A stretch of 64,000 bases of DNA from Paenirhizobium selenitireducens ATCC BAA-1503 (lineage in GTDB: Bacteria; Pseudomonadota; Alphaproteobacteria; Rhizobiales; Rhizobiaceae): NCBI RefSeq assembly GCF_000518785.1, contig NZ_JAEG01000007.1, positions 248,001 through 312,000 of the forward strand, in the 5' to 3' direction. The notes below the pieces were generated by a model. That model did no database searches and was not told the origin of the DNA. It saw only the letters and a list, made by a program, of their open reading frames with translations. Made by a program: the position numbers and the translations under genes. Shown here piece after piece: positions 56,323 through 64,000 of the stretch. Within the stretch, counting starts at the first letter, position 1. Each line of letters starts with the position of its first letter.

Positions 56323-57187
56323 ATCCGCCTCCGTGGCCAAGCCCCGTTTCCGCGACGCCTCGACCGAAAGCCCGCTCGCGCGCTTCTCGCTGATGGCCGT
56401 TGCGCTCGCCTTCATGGCATTCGTACTGCTCCTGCCGTTGCTCCTCGTGTTCATCGAGGCCTTCCGCGAGGGCGTTCCCGCCTTCTTCGAGGCGCTGGGC
56501 GATCCGGATACGCTGTCGGCGATCCAGTTGACCCTGACGGTCGCGGCGATCGCCGTGCCGCTCAACCTTGTGTTCGGCGTGGCCGCCGCCTGGGCGATCG
56601 CCAAGTTCGAGTTCAAGGGCAAGACCTTCCTGATCACCCTGATCGACCTGCCGTTCTCGATCTCGCCGGTCATCTCCGGCCTGGTCTATGTGCTGCTGTT
56701 CGGCTCGCAGAGCGTGCTTGGCCCGTTCCTCAAGAGCTACGGCATCGAGATCCTGTTTGCCGTGCCGGGCATCGTGCTCGCCACCGTCTTCGTCACCTTC
56801 CCCTTCGTCGCCCGCGAACTGATCCCGCTGATGCAGGAACAGGGCACCGGCGACGAGGAGGCCGCACTCTCGCTCGGTGCGACCGGATGGCAGACCTTCT
56901 GGTACGTGACGCTGCCCAACATCAAATGGGGCCTGCTCTACGGCGTGCTGCTCTGCAACGCCCGCGCCATGGGCGAGTTCGGCGCCGTCTCGGTGGTGTC
57001 CGGCCATGTGCGGGGGCTCACCGAAACCATGCCGCTGCATGTCGAGGTCCTCTACAACGAATACAACTTCGTCGCGGCCTTCGCCGTCTCGACGCTCCTT
57101 GCTCTCCTTGCCCTCGTGACGCTGGCGCTGAAGACCGTTCTGGAACTTCGCTACGGCCACGCGATCGCCGGCAGCCGCAAACACTGA
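56306..57187 (+). CDS. cysW: Sulfate ABC permease CysW
   Basis: The 293-residue membrane protein has six helices and the loop [25 protein letters not shown], plus [21 protein letters not shown] and [19 protein letters not shown]. It partners CysT. ATG at 56306 is preceded by GGAGGAG; ATG at 56312 is an equally good alternative. It overlaps the cysT end by 17 bases. Confidence 0.96.
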   Translation: MPMSAKSASVAKPRFRDASTESPLARFSLMAVALAFMAFVLLLPLLLVFIEAFREGVPAFFEALGDPDTLSAIQLTLTVAAIAVPLNLVFGVAAAWAIAKFEFKGKTFLITLIDLPFSISPVISGLVYVLLFGSQSVLGPFLKSYGIEILFAVPGIVLATVFVTFPFVARELIPLMQEQGTGDEEAALSLGATGWQTFWYVTLPNIKWGLLYGVLLCNARAMGEFGAVSVVSGHVRGLTETMPLHVEVLYNEYNFVAAFAVSTLLALLALVTLALKTVLELRYGHAIAGSRKH

Positions 57188-57199
57188 AAGGTCCTCCCG

Positions 57200-58237
57200 A
57201 TGGATGTCACGATTACCAATATCCGCAAGGAGTTCGGCCAGTTTCCGGCACTCTACGACCTGTCGCTGTCGATCCGCTCGGGCGAGTTGATCGCGCTGCT
57301 CGGCCCGTCCGGCTCCGGCAAGACGACGCTTTTGCGCCTGATCGCCGGGCTCGAACAGCCGACCGCCGGCAAGATCTTCTTCGGCGAGGAGGACGCCTCG
57401 GAAAAGAGCGTGCAGGAGCGCCATATCGGCTTCGTCTTCCAGCACTATGCGCTGTTCCGCCACATGACGGTCGCGGAAAACATCGCCTTCGGCCTCAAGG
57501 TTCGCCCCAAGGCCAACCGCCCGCCGGCCCATGAAATCCGCAAGCGCGTCTCCGACCTGCTCGACATGGTGCATCTGTCGGGTCTGGAGAAGCGCTATCC
57601 GGCCCAGCTCTCAGGCGGCCAGCGCCAGCGCGTGGCACTCGCCCGCGCCATGGCGATCGAGCCGACCGTTCTGCTGCTCGACGAGCCTTTCGGCGCGCTC
57701 GACGCCAAGGTGCGCAAGGAACTGCGCCGCTGGCTGAAGGAATTCCACGACCGCACCGGCCACACCACCTTCTTCGTCACCCACGACCAGGAAGAGGCGC
57801 TGGAACTTGCCGACCGCGTCGTGGTGATGAGCCAGGGCCGGGTCGAGCAGGTCGGCACCGCCGACGACGTCTACGACACGCCCAATTCGCCCTTCGTCTT
57901 CTCCTTTATCGGCGAGTCCTCGCATGTGCCCGTCACGGTCCGCGACAAGACCGTGCTGTTCCAGGGCGAACCGGTTGGCACGACCGAGAACGGCGAGGGG
58001 CCGGGCGAACTGTTCTTCCGCCCGCAGGACGTCGTCGTCACCACCGACAGCCACTCGCTCTACGGCAAGGTCACCGCCTGCCGCCGCCTCGCCGGCACCC
58101 GCATCGCCGAGATCGACGTCGCCAATGACGGCCACGAGCCCTACCATCTCGAAATCGAAGTGCCCCTCGACGCCCCCGTCGCCGTCGGCGCCGACATCCG
58201 TTTCCGTCCGACACGGTGGAAGCTGTTCGGGCAATAA
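57200..58237 (+). CDS. cysA: Sulfate/thiosulfate ABC ATPase CysA
   Basis: The 345-residue ATPase has Walker A GPSGSGKTT at residues 35-43, signature LSGGQ at 137-141, Walker B DEPFGALD at 161-168 and a C-terminal TOBE-like regulatory part (FFRPQDVVVTTDS onward). It powers the CysTW channel. It starts 12 bases after cysW and completes sbp-cysT-cysW-cysA. Confidence 0.97.
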   Translation: MDVTITNIRKEFGQFPALYDLSLSIRSGELIALLGPSGSGKTTLLRLIAGLEQPTAGKIFFGEEDASEKSVQERHIGFVFQHYALFRHMTVAENIAFGLKVRPKANRPPAHEIRKRVSDLLDMVHLSGLEKRYPAQLSGGQRQRVALARAMAIEPTVLLLDEPFGALDAKVRKELRRWLKEFHDRTGHTTFFVTHDQEEALELADRVVVMSQGRVEQVGTADDVYDTPNSPFVFSFIGESSHVPVTVRDKTVLFQGEPVGTTENGEGPGELFFRPQDVVVTTDSHSLYGKVTACRRLAGTRIAEIDVANDGHEPYHLEIEVPLDAPVAVGADIRFRPTRWKLFGQ

Positions 58238-58307
58238 AGGGCCGGCGGATTGACGTTTCTCCCTCCGCGTCGCACAATGCATCGCATTTGCAACGCATGA
58301 GGTTTCC

Positions 58308-58580
58308 ATGAAGACCGCAACGCTTCCCTCTCTCCGCGTCGATCCCGAATTGCGGGCCGCCGCCGAAAGCGTGCTCGAGGAGGGCGAAAGCCTCTCCGCA
58401 TTCGTCGAGAATTCGGTGAAAGCCCAGATCCACTACCGCAAGACCCAGGCCGAATTCATTGCCAGGGGACTGGCTTCGCTGGCGGAGTCGGAGCGCACGG
58501 GCGTTTATTATACGACCGAGGATGTGCTTTCGATGATGAAGTCGAAGCTTGATGCTGCCAAGGCCGCCAAGGCCAGATGA
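58308..58580 (+). CDS. Antitoxin, YlcI/YnfO-like
   Basis: The 90-residue protein has a ribbon-helix-helix-like N-terminus (TLPSLRVDPELRAAAESVLEEGESLSAFVENSV) and a helical C-terminus suited to wrap a toxin. It resembles the YlcI/YnfO family and ParD-like antitoxins. Its stop overlaps the toxin start by four bases (ATGA). It probably represses its own promoter together with the toxin. Confidence 0.85.
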   Translation: MKTATLPSLRVDPELRAAAESVLEEGESLSAFVENSVKAQIHYRKTQAEFIARGLASLAESERTGVYYTTEDVLSMMKSKLDAAKAAKAR

Positions 58581-58876
58581 GCTACACGATCAGGTATACC
58601 CAAGAGGCCTTGGACGATATCGACCGGCTGTACGACTATCTGATCGCCTATGATCTGGACCTGGCCGAACGGGCCTATGTCTCCATGCAGCAAGCGATTG
58701 CGTCTCTGGCGATATTCCCCTTCAGCCACAGAAAGGCTGCCGCTGACGACCCTCTGACAAGAGAGCTGCTCGTGCCCTTCGGCTCCGCCGGCTATGTCGT
58801 TCTGTATCGCATTGAGAGCGACGAGATCCTCACGATCGCCGCAATCCGCCACCAGCGCGAGGACGATTACCACTGA
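58577..58876 (+). CDS. RelE/ParE family toxin
   Basis: The 99-residue protein matches RelE/ParE toxins: YTIRYTQEALDDIDRLYDYL at the start and GYVVLYRIESDEILTIAAIRHQREDDYH at the end. ParE-type toxins block gyrase; RelE-type cut mRNA; the motif here is closer to ParE. It follows the antitoxin gene with an ATGA overlap. Both genes are intact. Confidence 0.9.
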   Translation: MSYTIRYTQEALDDIDRLYDYLIAYDLDLAERAYVSMQQAIASLAIFPFSHRKAAADDPLTRELLVPFGSAGYVVLYRIESDEILTIAAIRHQREDDYH

Positions 58877-58879
58877 GCC

Positions 58880-60532
58880 TTAGCGGTCGCTCGTCTCCCA
58901 GCGCGGATTGGTCCAGGGTTCCTGGTTGGAGCGGGGCAGGGGCTGCTTCCCGAGGATATGGTCGGCGGCCTTCTCGCCGGTCATGATCGACGGGCCGTTG
59001 AGGTTGCCGTAGGTCACGTGCGGGAAGATCGAGCTGTCGGCCACCCGCAGGCCCTCGACGCCGATCACCCGGCAGTCCTGATCCACCACCGCCATCGGGT
59101 CGTCGGCGCGGCCCATCTTGCACGTGCCGCAGGGGTGGTAGGCGCTTTCCAGATGTTCGCGCAGGAAGGCGTCGATCTGTTCGTCGCTCCGCACCCCTTC
59201 GCCCGGCTGTATCTCGGGCCCGCGGAACTGGTCGAAGGCCTGCTGGCCAAAGATCTCGCGGGTCAGCCGCACGCAGTGGCGGAACTTCTCCCAGTCTTCC
59301 GGATGGCTCATATAGTTGAAGCGGATCACCGGATCGGCCATCGGGTCGGGCGAGCGCAGCGTGACCGCACCGCGCGACTTCGACAGGTTGTAGCCGACAT
59401 GCACCTGGAAGCCGTGGCTTTTCGCCGCCGCCTTGCCGTCATAGGAGATGGCGACCGGCAGGAAGTGATACTGGATGTCCGGCTGCTTCAGCCCGGGCGC
59501 GGAGCGCAGGAAGGCGCAGGCCTCGAACTGGTTGGAGGCGCCAAGCCCACCCTTGGAAAGCAGCCATTGCGCGCCGGCGACCCCCTGCCAGAACCACGGC
59601 AGCCAAGAATAGAGCGAGACCGGCTTGGTCGACACCTGCTGGAAATAGAATTCCATATGGTCCTGCAGATTGGCGCCGACGCCGGGACGGTCGGCGACCA
59701 CCTCGATCCCCATCTCCTTCAGATGCGCCGCCGGCCCGATGCCCGACAGCATCAGCAGTTTCGGCGAATTGAACGACGAGGCCGAGACGATCACCTCGCG
59801 ATTGGCGCGCACCACCTCGACCTTGCCGTTGCGCTCGATCTCCACGCCGACCGCGCGGCCGTTCTCGATGATGACGCGACGCGCGAAGCAGCGGGTGAGC
59901 GACACGTTCGGCCGCTTCAGCGCGGGTTTCAGATAGGCGTTCGCCGCCGACCAGCGCCGGCCCTTGTAGATCGTCTGCTCCATCAGGCCGAAGCCTTCCT
60001 GCTTGGAGCCGTTATAGTCGTCGGTGAGCTCGAAGCCGGCCTGCTCGCCGGCCTTGATAAAGGCGTGGAAGAGGGGGTTCGTGACGGGTCCGCGCCGCAC
60101 ATGCAGCGGCCCGTCGGTGCCGCGCCATCCGGCCTCGCCGCCGTCGGAGGTTTCCATCCGCTTGAAATAGGGCAGCACGTCGGCATAGGCCCAGCCGCGC
60201 GCGCCGAGCTCTTCCCAGCGGTTATAGTCCTCGGCGTGTCCCCGCACATAGACCAGCCCGTTGATCGAGGACGACCCGCCGATCACCTTGCCGCGCGGCG
60301 CGGTGATGCGCCGGTTGTTGAGGTTCGGCTCCGGCTCCGAAAGATAGCCCCAATTGTAGCGCTTCATGCTCATCGGCCAGGCCAGCGCCGCCGGCATCTG
60401 GATGAACGGCCCGACATCCGACCCGCCATATTCCAGCACCAGCACCGTGTGCTTGCCGTCCTCCGACAGGCGATAGGCCATAGCCGATCCGGCCGATCCG
60501 GAGCCGATGATGATGAAGTCTGCGTTTTGCAT
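58880..60532 (-). CDS. betA: Choline dehydrogenase
   Basis: The 550-residue flavoprotein oxidises choline to betaine aldehyde. The FAD motif GSGSAG lies at residues 10-15, with [24 protein letters not shown] and the C-terminal [12 protein letters not shown] containing the catalytic histidine. Length is typical. It is downstream of betB on the same strand, separated by a repeat region, and converges with the ParE toxin gene. Confidence 0.96.
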   Translation of the reverse strand: MQNADFIIIGSGSAGSAMAYRLSEDGKHTVLVLEYGGSDVGPFIQMPAALAWPMSMKRYNWGYLSEPEPNLNNRRITAPRGKVIGGSSSINGLVYVRGHAEDYNRWEELGARGWAYADVLPYFKRMETSDGGEAGWRGTDGPLHVRRGPVTNPLFHAFIKAGEQAGFELTDDYNGSKQEGFGLMEQTIYKGRRWSAANAYLKPALKRPNVSLTRCFARRVIIENGRAVGVEIERNGKVEVVRANREVIVSASSFNSPKLLMLSGIGPAAHLKEMGIEVVADRPGVGANLQDHMEFYFQQVSTKPVSLYSWLPWFWQGVAGAQWLLSKGGLGASNQFEACAFLRSAPGLKQPDIQYHFLPVAISYDGKAAAKSHGFQVHVGYNLSKSRGAVTLRSPDPMADPVIRFNYMSHPEDWEKFRHCVRLTREIFGQQAFDQFRGPEIQPGEGVRSDEQIDAFLREHLESAYHPCGTCKMGRADDPMAVVDQDCRVIGVEGLRVADSSIFPHVTYGNLNGPSIMTGEKAADHILGKQPLPRSNQEPWTNPRWETSDR

Positions 60533-60849
60533 GTCCTAGCCCCCTGCGCCGCCTCTCCCCTTGTGGGAGAGGAAGCGATTTCAGCATCTTAGCGTCAGCT
60601 AAGTGCTAGAAATCGCAGGTGAGGGGGTACCCCCTCACTTGCAAAATCTAACATTTAGCTTCGCTAAGCTGTTGATTTTGCTTTCTCCCCCACCAAGGGG
60701 GAGAAGGATCTCAATACGGCGCCGGTCGTCGTCCCTCTTCTCCCCAGCGGGGAGAAGGTGGCGGCAGCCGGATGAGGGGGGCGAAGCCTCGCAAGCGCCC
60801 CCTCATCTGCCCTTCGGGCATCTTCTCCCCGCGGGGGAGAAGAGGAAAA
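60533..60849. repeat. Dense palindrome array between betB and betA
   Basis: No gene is present. The array holds CTCTCCCC-TTGT-GGGAGAG at about 60553, a nested hairpin CGATTTC...GAAATCG (about 60578-60614), the perfect 20-bp palindrome GTGAGGGGGTACCCCCTCAC (60619-60638), and a nested GCAAAATC...GATTTTGC hairpin with inner TTAGC/GCTAA (about 60641-60681). After these come CTTTCTCCCCCACC-AAGGGGGAGAAG and two CTTCTCCCC...GGGGAGAAG blocks. It is the largest repeat cluster in the window. Confidence 0.85.
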
Positions 60850-62313
60850 TCAATACGGCGCCTCGCACTTGCCCATGCCGACATAGACTGTCTTCAGCTC
60901 GGTATAGTGCTCCAGCGCGGCGGCCGAATTTTCCCGTCCGAAGCCGGATTGCTTCGAGCCGCCGAAGGGGATTTCGACCGGGCAGAGATTGTAGGTATTG
61001 ATCCACAGCGTGCCGGCTTCCAGTTCGTCGACCACGCGATGGGCGCGGGTGATGTCGGCGGTGAAGACGCCGCCGGCCAGACCGAATTCGCTGGCATTGG
61101 CGCGGGCGATCACGTCCGCCTCGTCCTCGAAGTCGAGCACGCACATCACCGGGCCGAAAATCTCTTCGCGGGCGATGGTCATGTCGTCGGTCACGTCGGA
61201 AAACACGGTCGGCTGGACAAAGTAACCTTCGCCCGAAACATTGTTGGGAATGCCGCCGCCGGTGAGGAGCGTGGCGCCCTCGGCCTTGCCCTTGGCGATA
61301 TAGCCGAGCACCTTCTCGCGCTGCGCCCAGGACACCAGCGGACCCATCTGGGTCGCCTCGTCCTGCGGATCGCCGATCAGGATCGCCTCTGTGCGTTCCT
61401 TGAGGCGGGCGAGGAACTGGTTCTTGATCCCCTTGTGCACGAAGACGCGGGTGCCGTTCGAGCAGACCTGGCCGGTGGAATAGAAATTGGCGAGCATGGC
61501 GCCCGAGATCGCGCTTTCGACATCGGCGTCATCGAAGATGATCAGCGGCGACTTGCCGCCGAGCTCCATGGTGACGTGCTTCAACTGGGAGGCCGCGGCG
61601 CCCGCCACCTTGCGGCCGGTCGGCACCGAGCCGGTGAGCGACACCTTGGCGACGTCGGGATGGCTGACCAGCAGCGGGCCGGTGTCGCGGTCGCCCTGGA
61701 TGACGTTGTAGACGCCCTTCGGCAGGCCGGCTTCGATCAGGATTTCGGCGATCTTCAAGGCGCCGAGCGGGGTCACTTCCGAGGGCTTGAACACCATGGC
61801 ATTGCCGGCGGCTAGCGCCGGTGCGCCCTTCCAGCAGGCGATCTGCTGCGGATAGTTCCACGCACCGATGCCGACCACGACGCCGAGCGGCACGCGCTTG
61901 GTATAGGCCCAGTCGCCGCCGAGCGGGATCTGGCTGCCGTTCAGCGCGGTCGGCGCGATGCCGCCGAAGAATTCGAAGCTGTCGGCGCCGGAGGTCGGGT
62001 CGGCGACGATCGTCTCCTGGATCGGCTTGCCGGTGTCGAGCGTTTCCAGCTCCGAAAGCGCGCGGTTGCGCGTCCGCATAATCTCGGCGGCGCGCTTGAG
62101 GATGCGGCCGCGCGCCATCGGGCTCATGGCCGCCCATTCCTTCTGCGCCCGCTTGGCCGAGGCGATCGCCTTCTCGACGATGGCCGGGGTCGCGGCATGC
62201 AGCTTGGCGATCACCTCGCCGGTGGCGGGATAGATGCTCTCGATGACGGTGCCCTCGGTATCCTCGACATACTCCCCGTCGATGAAGTGAGAGGCTTTCG
62301 GCTGTGCGCGCAT
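60850..62313 (-). CDS. betB: Betaine aldehyde dehydrogenase
   Basis: The 487-residue enzyme oxidises betaine aldehyde to glycine betaine with NAD(P). The catalytic Glu250 is in [10 protein letters not shown] and Cys284 in GQVCSNGTR; the nucleotide motif SLTGSVPTG follows family pattern. ATG at 62313 is chosen from homology ([13 protein letters not shown]); an upstream start at 62427 would add 38 unrelated residues. It is the first gene of betB-betA. A betI repressor and a betC sulfatase gene, usual in rhizobial bet operons, are not beside it. Confidence 0.96.
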   Translation of the reverse strand: MRAQPKASHFIDGEYVEDTEGTVIESIYPATGEVIAKLHAATPAIVEKAIASAKRAQKEWAAMSPMARGRILKRAAEIMRTRNRALSELETLDTGKPIQETIVADPTSGADSFEFFGGIAPTALNGSQIPLGGDWAYTKRVPLGVVVGIGAWNYPQQIACWKGAPALAAGNAMVFKPSEVTPLGALKIAEILIEAGLPKGVYNVIQGDRDTGPLLVSHPDVAKVSLTGSVPTGRKVAGAAASQLKHVTMELGGKSPLIIFDDADVESAISGAMLANFYSTGQVCSNGTRVFVHKGIKNQFLARLKERTEAILIGDPQDEATQMGPLVSWAQREKVLGYIAKGKAEGATLLTGGGIPNNVSGEGYFVQPTVFSDVTDDMTIAREEIFGPVMCVLDFEDEADVIARANASEFGLAGGVFTADITRAHRVVDELEAGTLWINTYNLCPVEIPFGGSKQSGFGRENSAAALEHYTELKTVYVGMGKCEAPY

Positions 62314-62474
62314 GATCGACCCCGGTCTGGCAGTGGCTCGGTACTTCTTCGGTGAGCCAAGCATATAAGCGGGCCTTGGACCAGAGTCCCCTTTTACCGG
62401 GGTCACATTCCGTTCCGTTTGCGACACATCCCGGTCACTTGCAACGCCGGCCGTCGGCGCGTGACGATTTAAAC

Positions 62475-62491
62475 ATAGATTGACAATCTAT
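62475..62491. promoter_or_regulatory. 17-bp perfect palindrome before the globin gene
   Basis: ATAGATTG and CAATCTAT are perfect 8-base arms around one A, 55 bases before the globin GTG. This size and AT-rich composition fit an operator for a dimeric Rrf2 regulator such as the NsrR-like gene two steps downstream. Confidence 0.6.
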
Positions 62492-62546
62492 CTTTTACAG
62501 CGCAGGTTCGAAATATCATTATTAGGGAAGACAGGCGGGCAGACGG

Positions 62547-63011
62547 GTGATCGAGGAAAGCCGGATCGACAGGACCATCGTCATTGACGGCATTCCCTTG
62601 CCCGACATGCTGGACGAGGGGATGGTTCGCGCCGTGGTCCACGGTTTCTACGATGAGATCCTTGGCGACGATCTGCTGGGTCCGGTCTTTTCCGAAGCGA
62701 TCGCCGCCGAGGCCTGGCCGCGGCATCTCGAAAAGATGTGCGATTTCTGGTCGGCGACGCTTTTGCGCACCTCGCGCTATGACGGCCGGCCGCTGCCGCC
62801 GCATCTGGCGATCCCGGGTCTCGACGAACGGCATTTTCGCCGCTGGCTTTCGCTGTTCCGCGCCACCGTGCGGCGGCTCTGTCCGCCCGAGGTCGCGCAA
62901 TTGTTCATGAACAGGGCCTTGCGCATCGCCCACAGCTTCCGACTGGCGATCGCCTTCCATCGCGGTGAGAACGCGATCCACATTCAGCCGATCGCCGAGG
63001 ACGCGCTGTGA
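62547..63011 (+). CDS. Group III truncated haemoglobin
   Basis: The 154-residue protein has the group III trHb pattern: FYDEILGDDLLGPVFSEAI, HLEKMCDFWSATLLRTSRYDGRPLPPHLAI and RHFRRWLSLFRATV. The proximal histidine is in the PPHLAIPGLDERHFRRW block. These globins bind O2 or NO in microaerobic and nitrosative-stress conditions. GTG at 62547 is chosen because a possible GGGCAG-type ribosome site is close. It precedes an NsrR-like regulator by 46 bases, so both are probably one unit. Confidence 0.9.
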   Translation: MIEESRIDRTIVIDGIPLPDMLDEGMVRAVVHGFYDEILGDDLLGPVFSEAIAAEAWPRHLEKMCDFWSATLLRTSRYDGRPLPPHLAIPGLDERHFRRWLSLFRATVRRLCPPEVAQLFMNRALRIAHSFRLAIAFHRGENAIHIQPIAEDAL

Positions 63012-63057
63012 CCGGGGCGGGACGCGGCGCAGGAGAGCCGCAGCAGGGAGCCAGACC

Positions 63058-63594
63058 ATGCGCCTGACGAGTTTTTCCGACTACGCCCTGCGCATGCTGA
63101 TGTTCGCGGCCTCGAGCGGCGAGAAGACATTCACGATCGAGGCCGCCTCGCGCGCCTTCGGCGTATCGCGGACCCATCTCAACAAGGTCGCCAACACGCT
63201 GACGCGCGGCGGTTTCCTCACCGCCATGCGCGGACGGTCGGGAGGCCTGGTCCTCGCCCGCTCCGCCGAAACGATCCGCATCGGCGATGTCGTGCGGCTG
63301 ACGGAGCCGGACTTTGCCGTCGTCGAATGTTTTGCCACGGGCAACCAGTGTGTGTTGACGCGGGCTTGCAAGCTTTCGGGCATGATGGGTGAGGCGATCG
63401 GCTCTTTCCTGTCGACACTGGACCGCTACACGCTCGCCGACATCGTCCTCGCGCCCACGGCCTTCGCCGCCATCCTGCCGGATGCGCCGGAAAGGCCGCG
63501 CCGATCCTATCGCCGCAAGACGGCGGCGGTCACTGCGGCCGGTGACGCCGCGCCGATTTCGCCGGACACCCTGCCTGACCCATCTGCGCCCTGA
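63058..63594 (+). CDS. nsrR: Rrf2 family regulator, NsrR-like
   Basis: The 178-residue protein has a winged helix (IEAASRAFGVSRTHLNKVANTLTRGGFLTAMRGRSGGLVLARSAETIRIGDVVRLTEPDFAVVE) and cysteines at 91, 98 and 104 (C-x6-C-x5-C), the spacing of Fe-S-binding NsrR. NsrR loses its cluster in nitric oxide and derepresses detoxification genes. Linkage to a group III globin supports this role. The C-terminal 50 residues form a basic, Ala/Pro-rich extension. ATG at 63058 is preceded by GGGAG. Confidence 0.85.
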   Translation: MRLTSFSDYALRMLMFAASSGEKTFTIEAASRAFGVSRTHLNKVANTLTRGGFLTAMRGRSGGLVLARSAETIRIGDVVRLTEPDFAVVECFATGNQCVLTRACKLSGMMGEAIGSFLSTLDRYTLADIVLAPTAFAAILPDAPERPRRSYRRKTAAVTAAGDAAPISPDTLPDPSAP

Positions 63595-63610
63595 ACCAAG
63601 GAGAAGAACC

Positions 63611-63751
63611 ATGGTCGAGACCCCGAAGAACGACACCCCGAAGACCCTAACGGCCCAGCCGATCGACGGCGGCAGTTCCCTGTTGCCGATGTTGGTCGTC
63701 GGCCTGGTCATGGTCACCGTCGGCTATGCCGTGCTGATGATGTTCGTCTGA
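63611..63751 (+). CDS. 46-residue single-span membrane peptide
   Basis: The peptide has a short polar N-terminus and one helix, LLPMLVVGLVMVTVGYAVLMMFV. GGAGAAG lies eight bases before the ATG. It is 16 bases after nsrR. Such peptides can be subunits of respiratory complexes; here only linkage to the NO-response genes suggests a role. It is too short for many gene finders. Confidence 0.7.
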   Translation: MVETPKNDTPKTLTAQPIDGGSSLLPMLVVGLVMVTVGYAVLMMFV

Positions 63752-63876
63752 TCGCAGCTTTCAGCCGCTCACCCTGCCGCCCTTTACGGACCGCCGCGCG
63801 CCGCGGAGGTCACGGGTGCGCCTCCGGAGCACGACACATAACCTTCATCAAACCTTCACACTGCAGAAAGGTTTTC

Positions 63877-63890
63877 TTGACGAATTGCAA
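63877..63890. promoter_or_regulatory. Candidate Crp/Fnr-type box (TTG-N8-CAA)
   Basis: TTGAC-GAAT-TGCAA keeps the outer TTG and CAA of FixK/NnrR boxes, but the right half is not a full RTCAA. It lies 46 bases before the last gene start. Three bases inside its end begins GCAAGG-CAA-CCTTGC (63887-63901), a perfect inverted repeat that could be another operator. Confidence 0.35.
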
Positions 63891-63935
63891 GGCAACCTTG
63901 CCGCTATAAAAACAAATGGATTTTGGAGAAAGATC

Positions 63936-64000
63936 ATGGTTCCGGGCGCCGCGGTGGAGACAGGCATCTTGCGCCGTTTCGCCAATGACCAGTTGCTGAC
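63936..64000 (+). CDS. Start of an unidentified gene (cut by window end)
   Basis: ATG at 63936, preceded by GGAGAAAG, opens a frame that reads MVPGAAVETGILRRFANDQL and continues past base 64000. Twenty-one codons are not enough to name a family. Its promoter region carries a TTG-N8-CAA box and an inverted repeat, and it follows the NsrR-globin group on the same strand. Confidence 0.5.
   Translation, partial: MVPGAAVETGILRRFANDQLL

Noticed and set aside
60533-60849. CRISPR array in the repeat cluster between betB and betA
   Set aside because: Repeats are inverted, of unequal size and unevenly spaced; no spacers or cas genes.
63877-63910. TTGACG...TATAAA as a sigma-70 promoter of the last gene
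   Set aside because: The spacer is 22 bases, too long for a normal promoter.

Overview
This is a GC-rich (roughly 60-65% by eye), gene-dense chromosomal segment of an alphaproteobacterium, most likely a member of the Rhizobiaceae (Rhizobium/Agrobacterium/Ensifer/Shinella type). The evidence is the cell-cycle methylase CcrM, a mutY - DUF721 - DsbA-like lipoprotein - smc block followed by ppdK, a BioR/BioY biotin module with BioR boxes, a rhizobial-type short flagellin, CysN without a fused APS kinase next to a 4Fe-4S CysH, betaine synthesis genes, and many short palindromic intergenic repeats. The genus cannot be fixed from the sequence alone. The window looks like ordinary chromosome: no insertion sequence, prophage, CRISPR array or rRNA was seen. 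Both ends cut through a gene.

Layout. 1-10 kb: a haem membrane protein fragment, a 1-Cys peroxiredoxin, a stand-alone DsbD-N-like exported protein, YqgE, a LysE exporter, a large PAS-GGDEF-EAL membrane protein overlapping an acetyltransferase gene, an M16 peptidase and threonine synthase. 10-18 kb: a lipoprotein, a lipid kinase, a HAD phosphatase, an SMR-TetR efflux operon, an ArsR regulator divergent from a NIPSNAP-monooxygenase pair, then bioR and bioY with three BioR-box-like sites between them, DUF1284 and MmcQ/YjbR genes. 18-31 kb: an exported beta-carbonic anhydrase, ccrM, an OGT-like glycosyltransferase, a HigBA-type toxin-antitoxin pair, a HAD protein, mutY, a DUF721 gene, a DsbA-like lipoprotein, smc and a diguanylate cyclase.

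31-44 kb: a methyltransferase divergent from an iron-complex ABC transporter with a candidate iron-responsive operator, an Ivy-like lysozyme inhibitor, pyruvate phosphate dikinase, several membrane or unknown proteins, an MBL hydrolase-cupin pair and a PfpI protein. 44-50 kb: tRNA-Gln(UUG), a run of small exported proteins, a lone flagellin, a lipoprotein and tRNA-Pro(CGG). 50-58 kb: sulfate assimilation and uptake. cysH, cysD and cysN run leftward; an Rrf2 regulator and sbp-cysT-cysW-cysA run rightward, so sulfate import, activation and reduction probably form one regulated unit. 58-64 kb: a ParE-type toxin-antitoxin pair, betB-betA without betI or betC beside them, and a probable nitric-oxide response group made of a group III truncated haemoglobin, an NsrR-like Rrf2 regulator with three cysteines, a 46-residue membrane peptide and a gene cut by the window end.

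The strongest leads for new biology are the globin/NsrR/small-membrane-peptide group with its perfect operator-like palindrome, the ArsR/NIPSNAP/ABM module, the Ivy-like protein with an altered cysteine loop, the orphan flagellin, and the family of composite inverted repeats, one of which supplies the apparent ribosome binding site of smc. No clearly unprecedented system was recognised.
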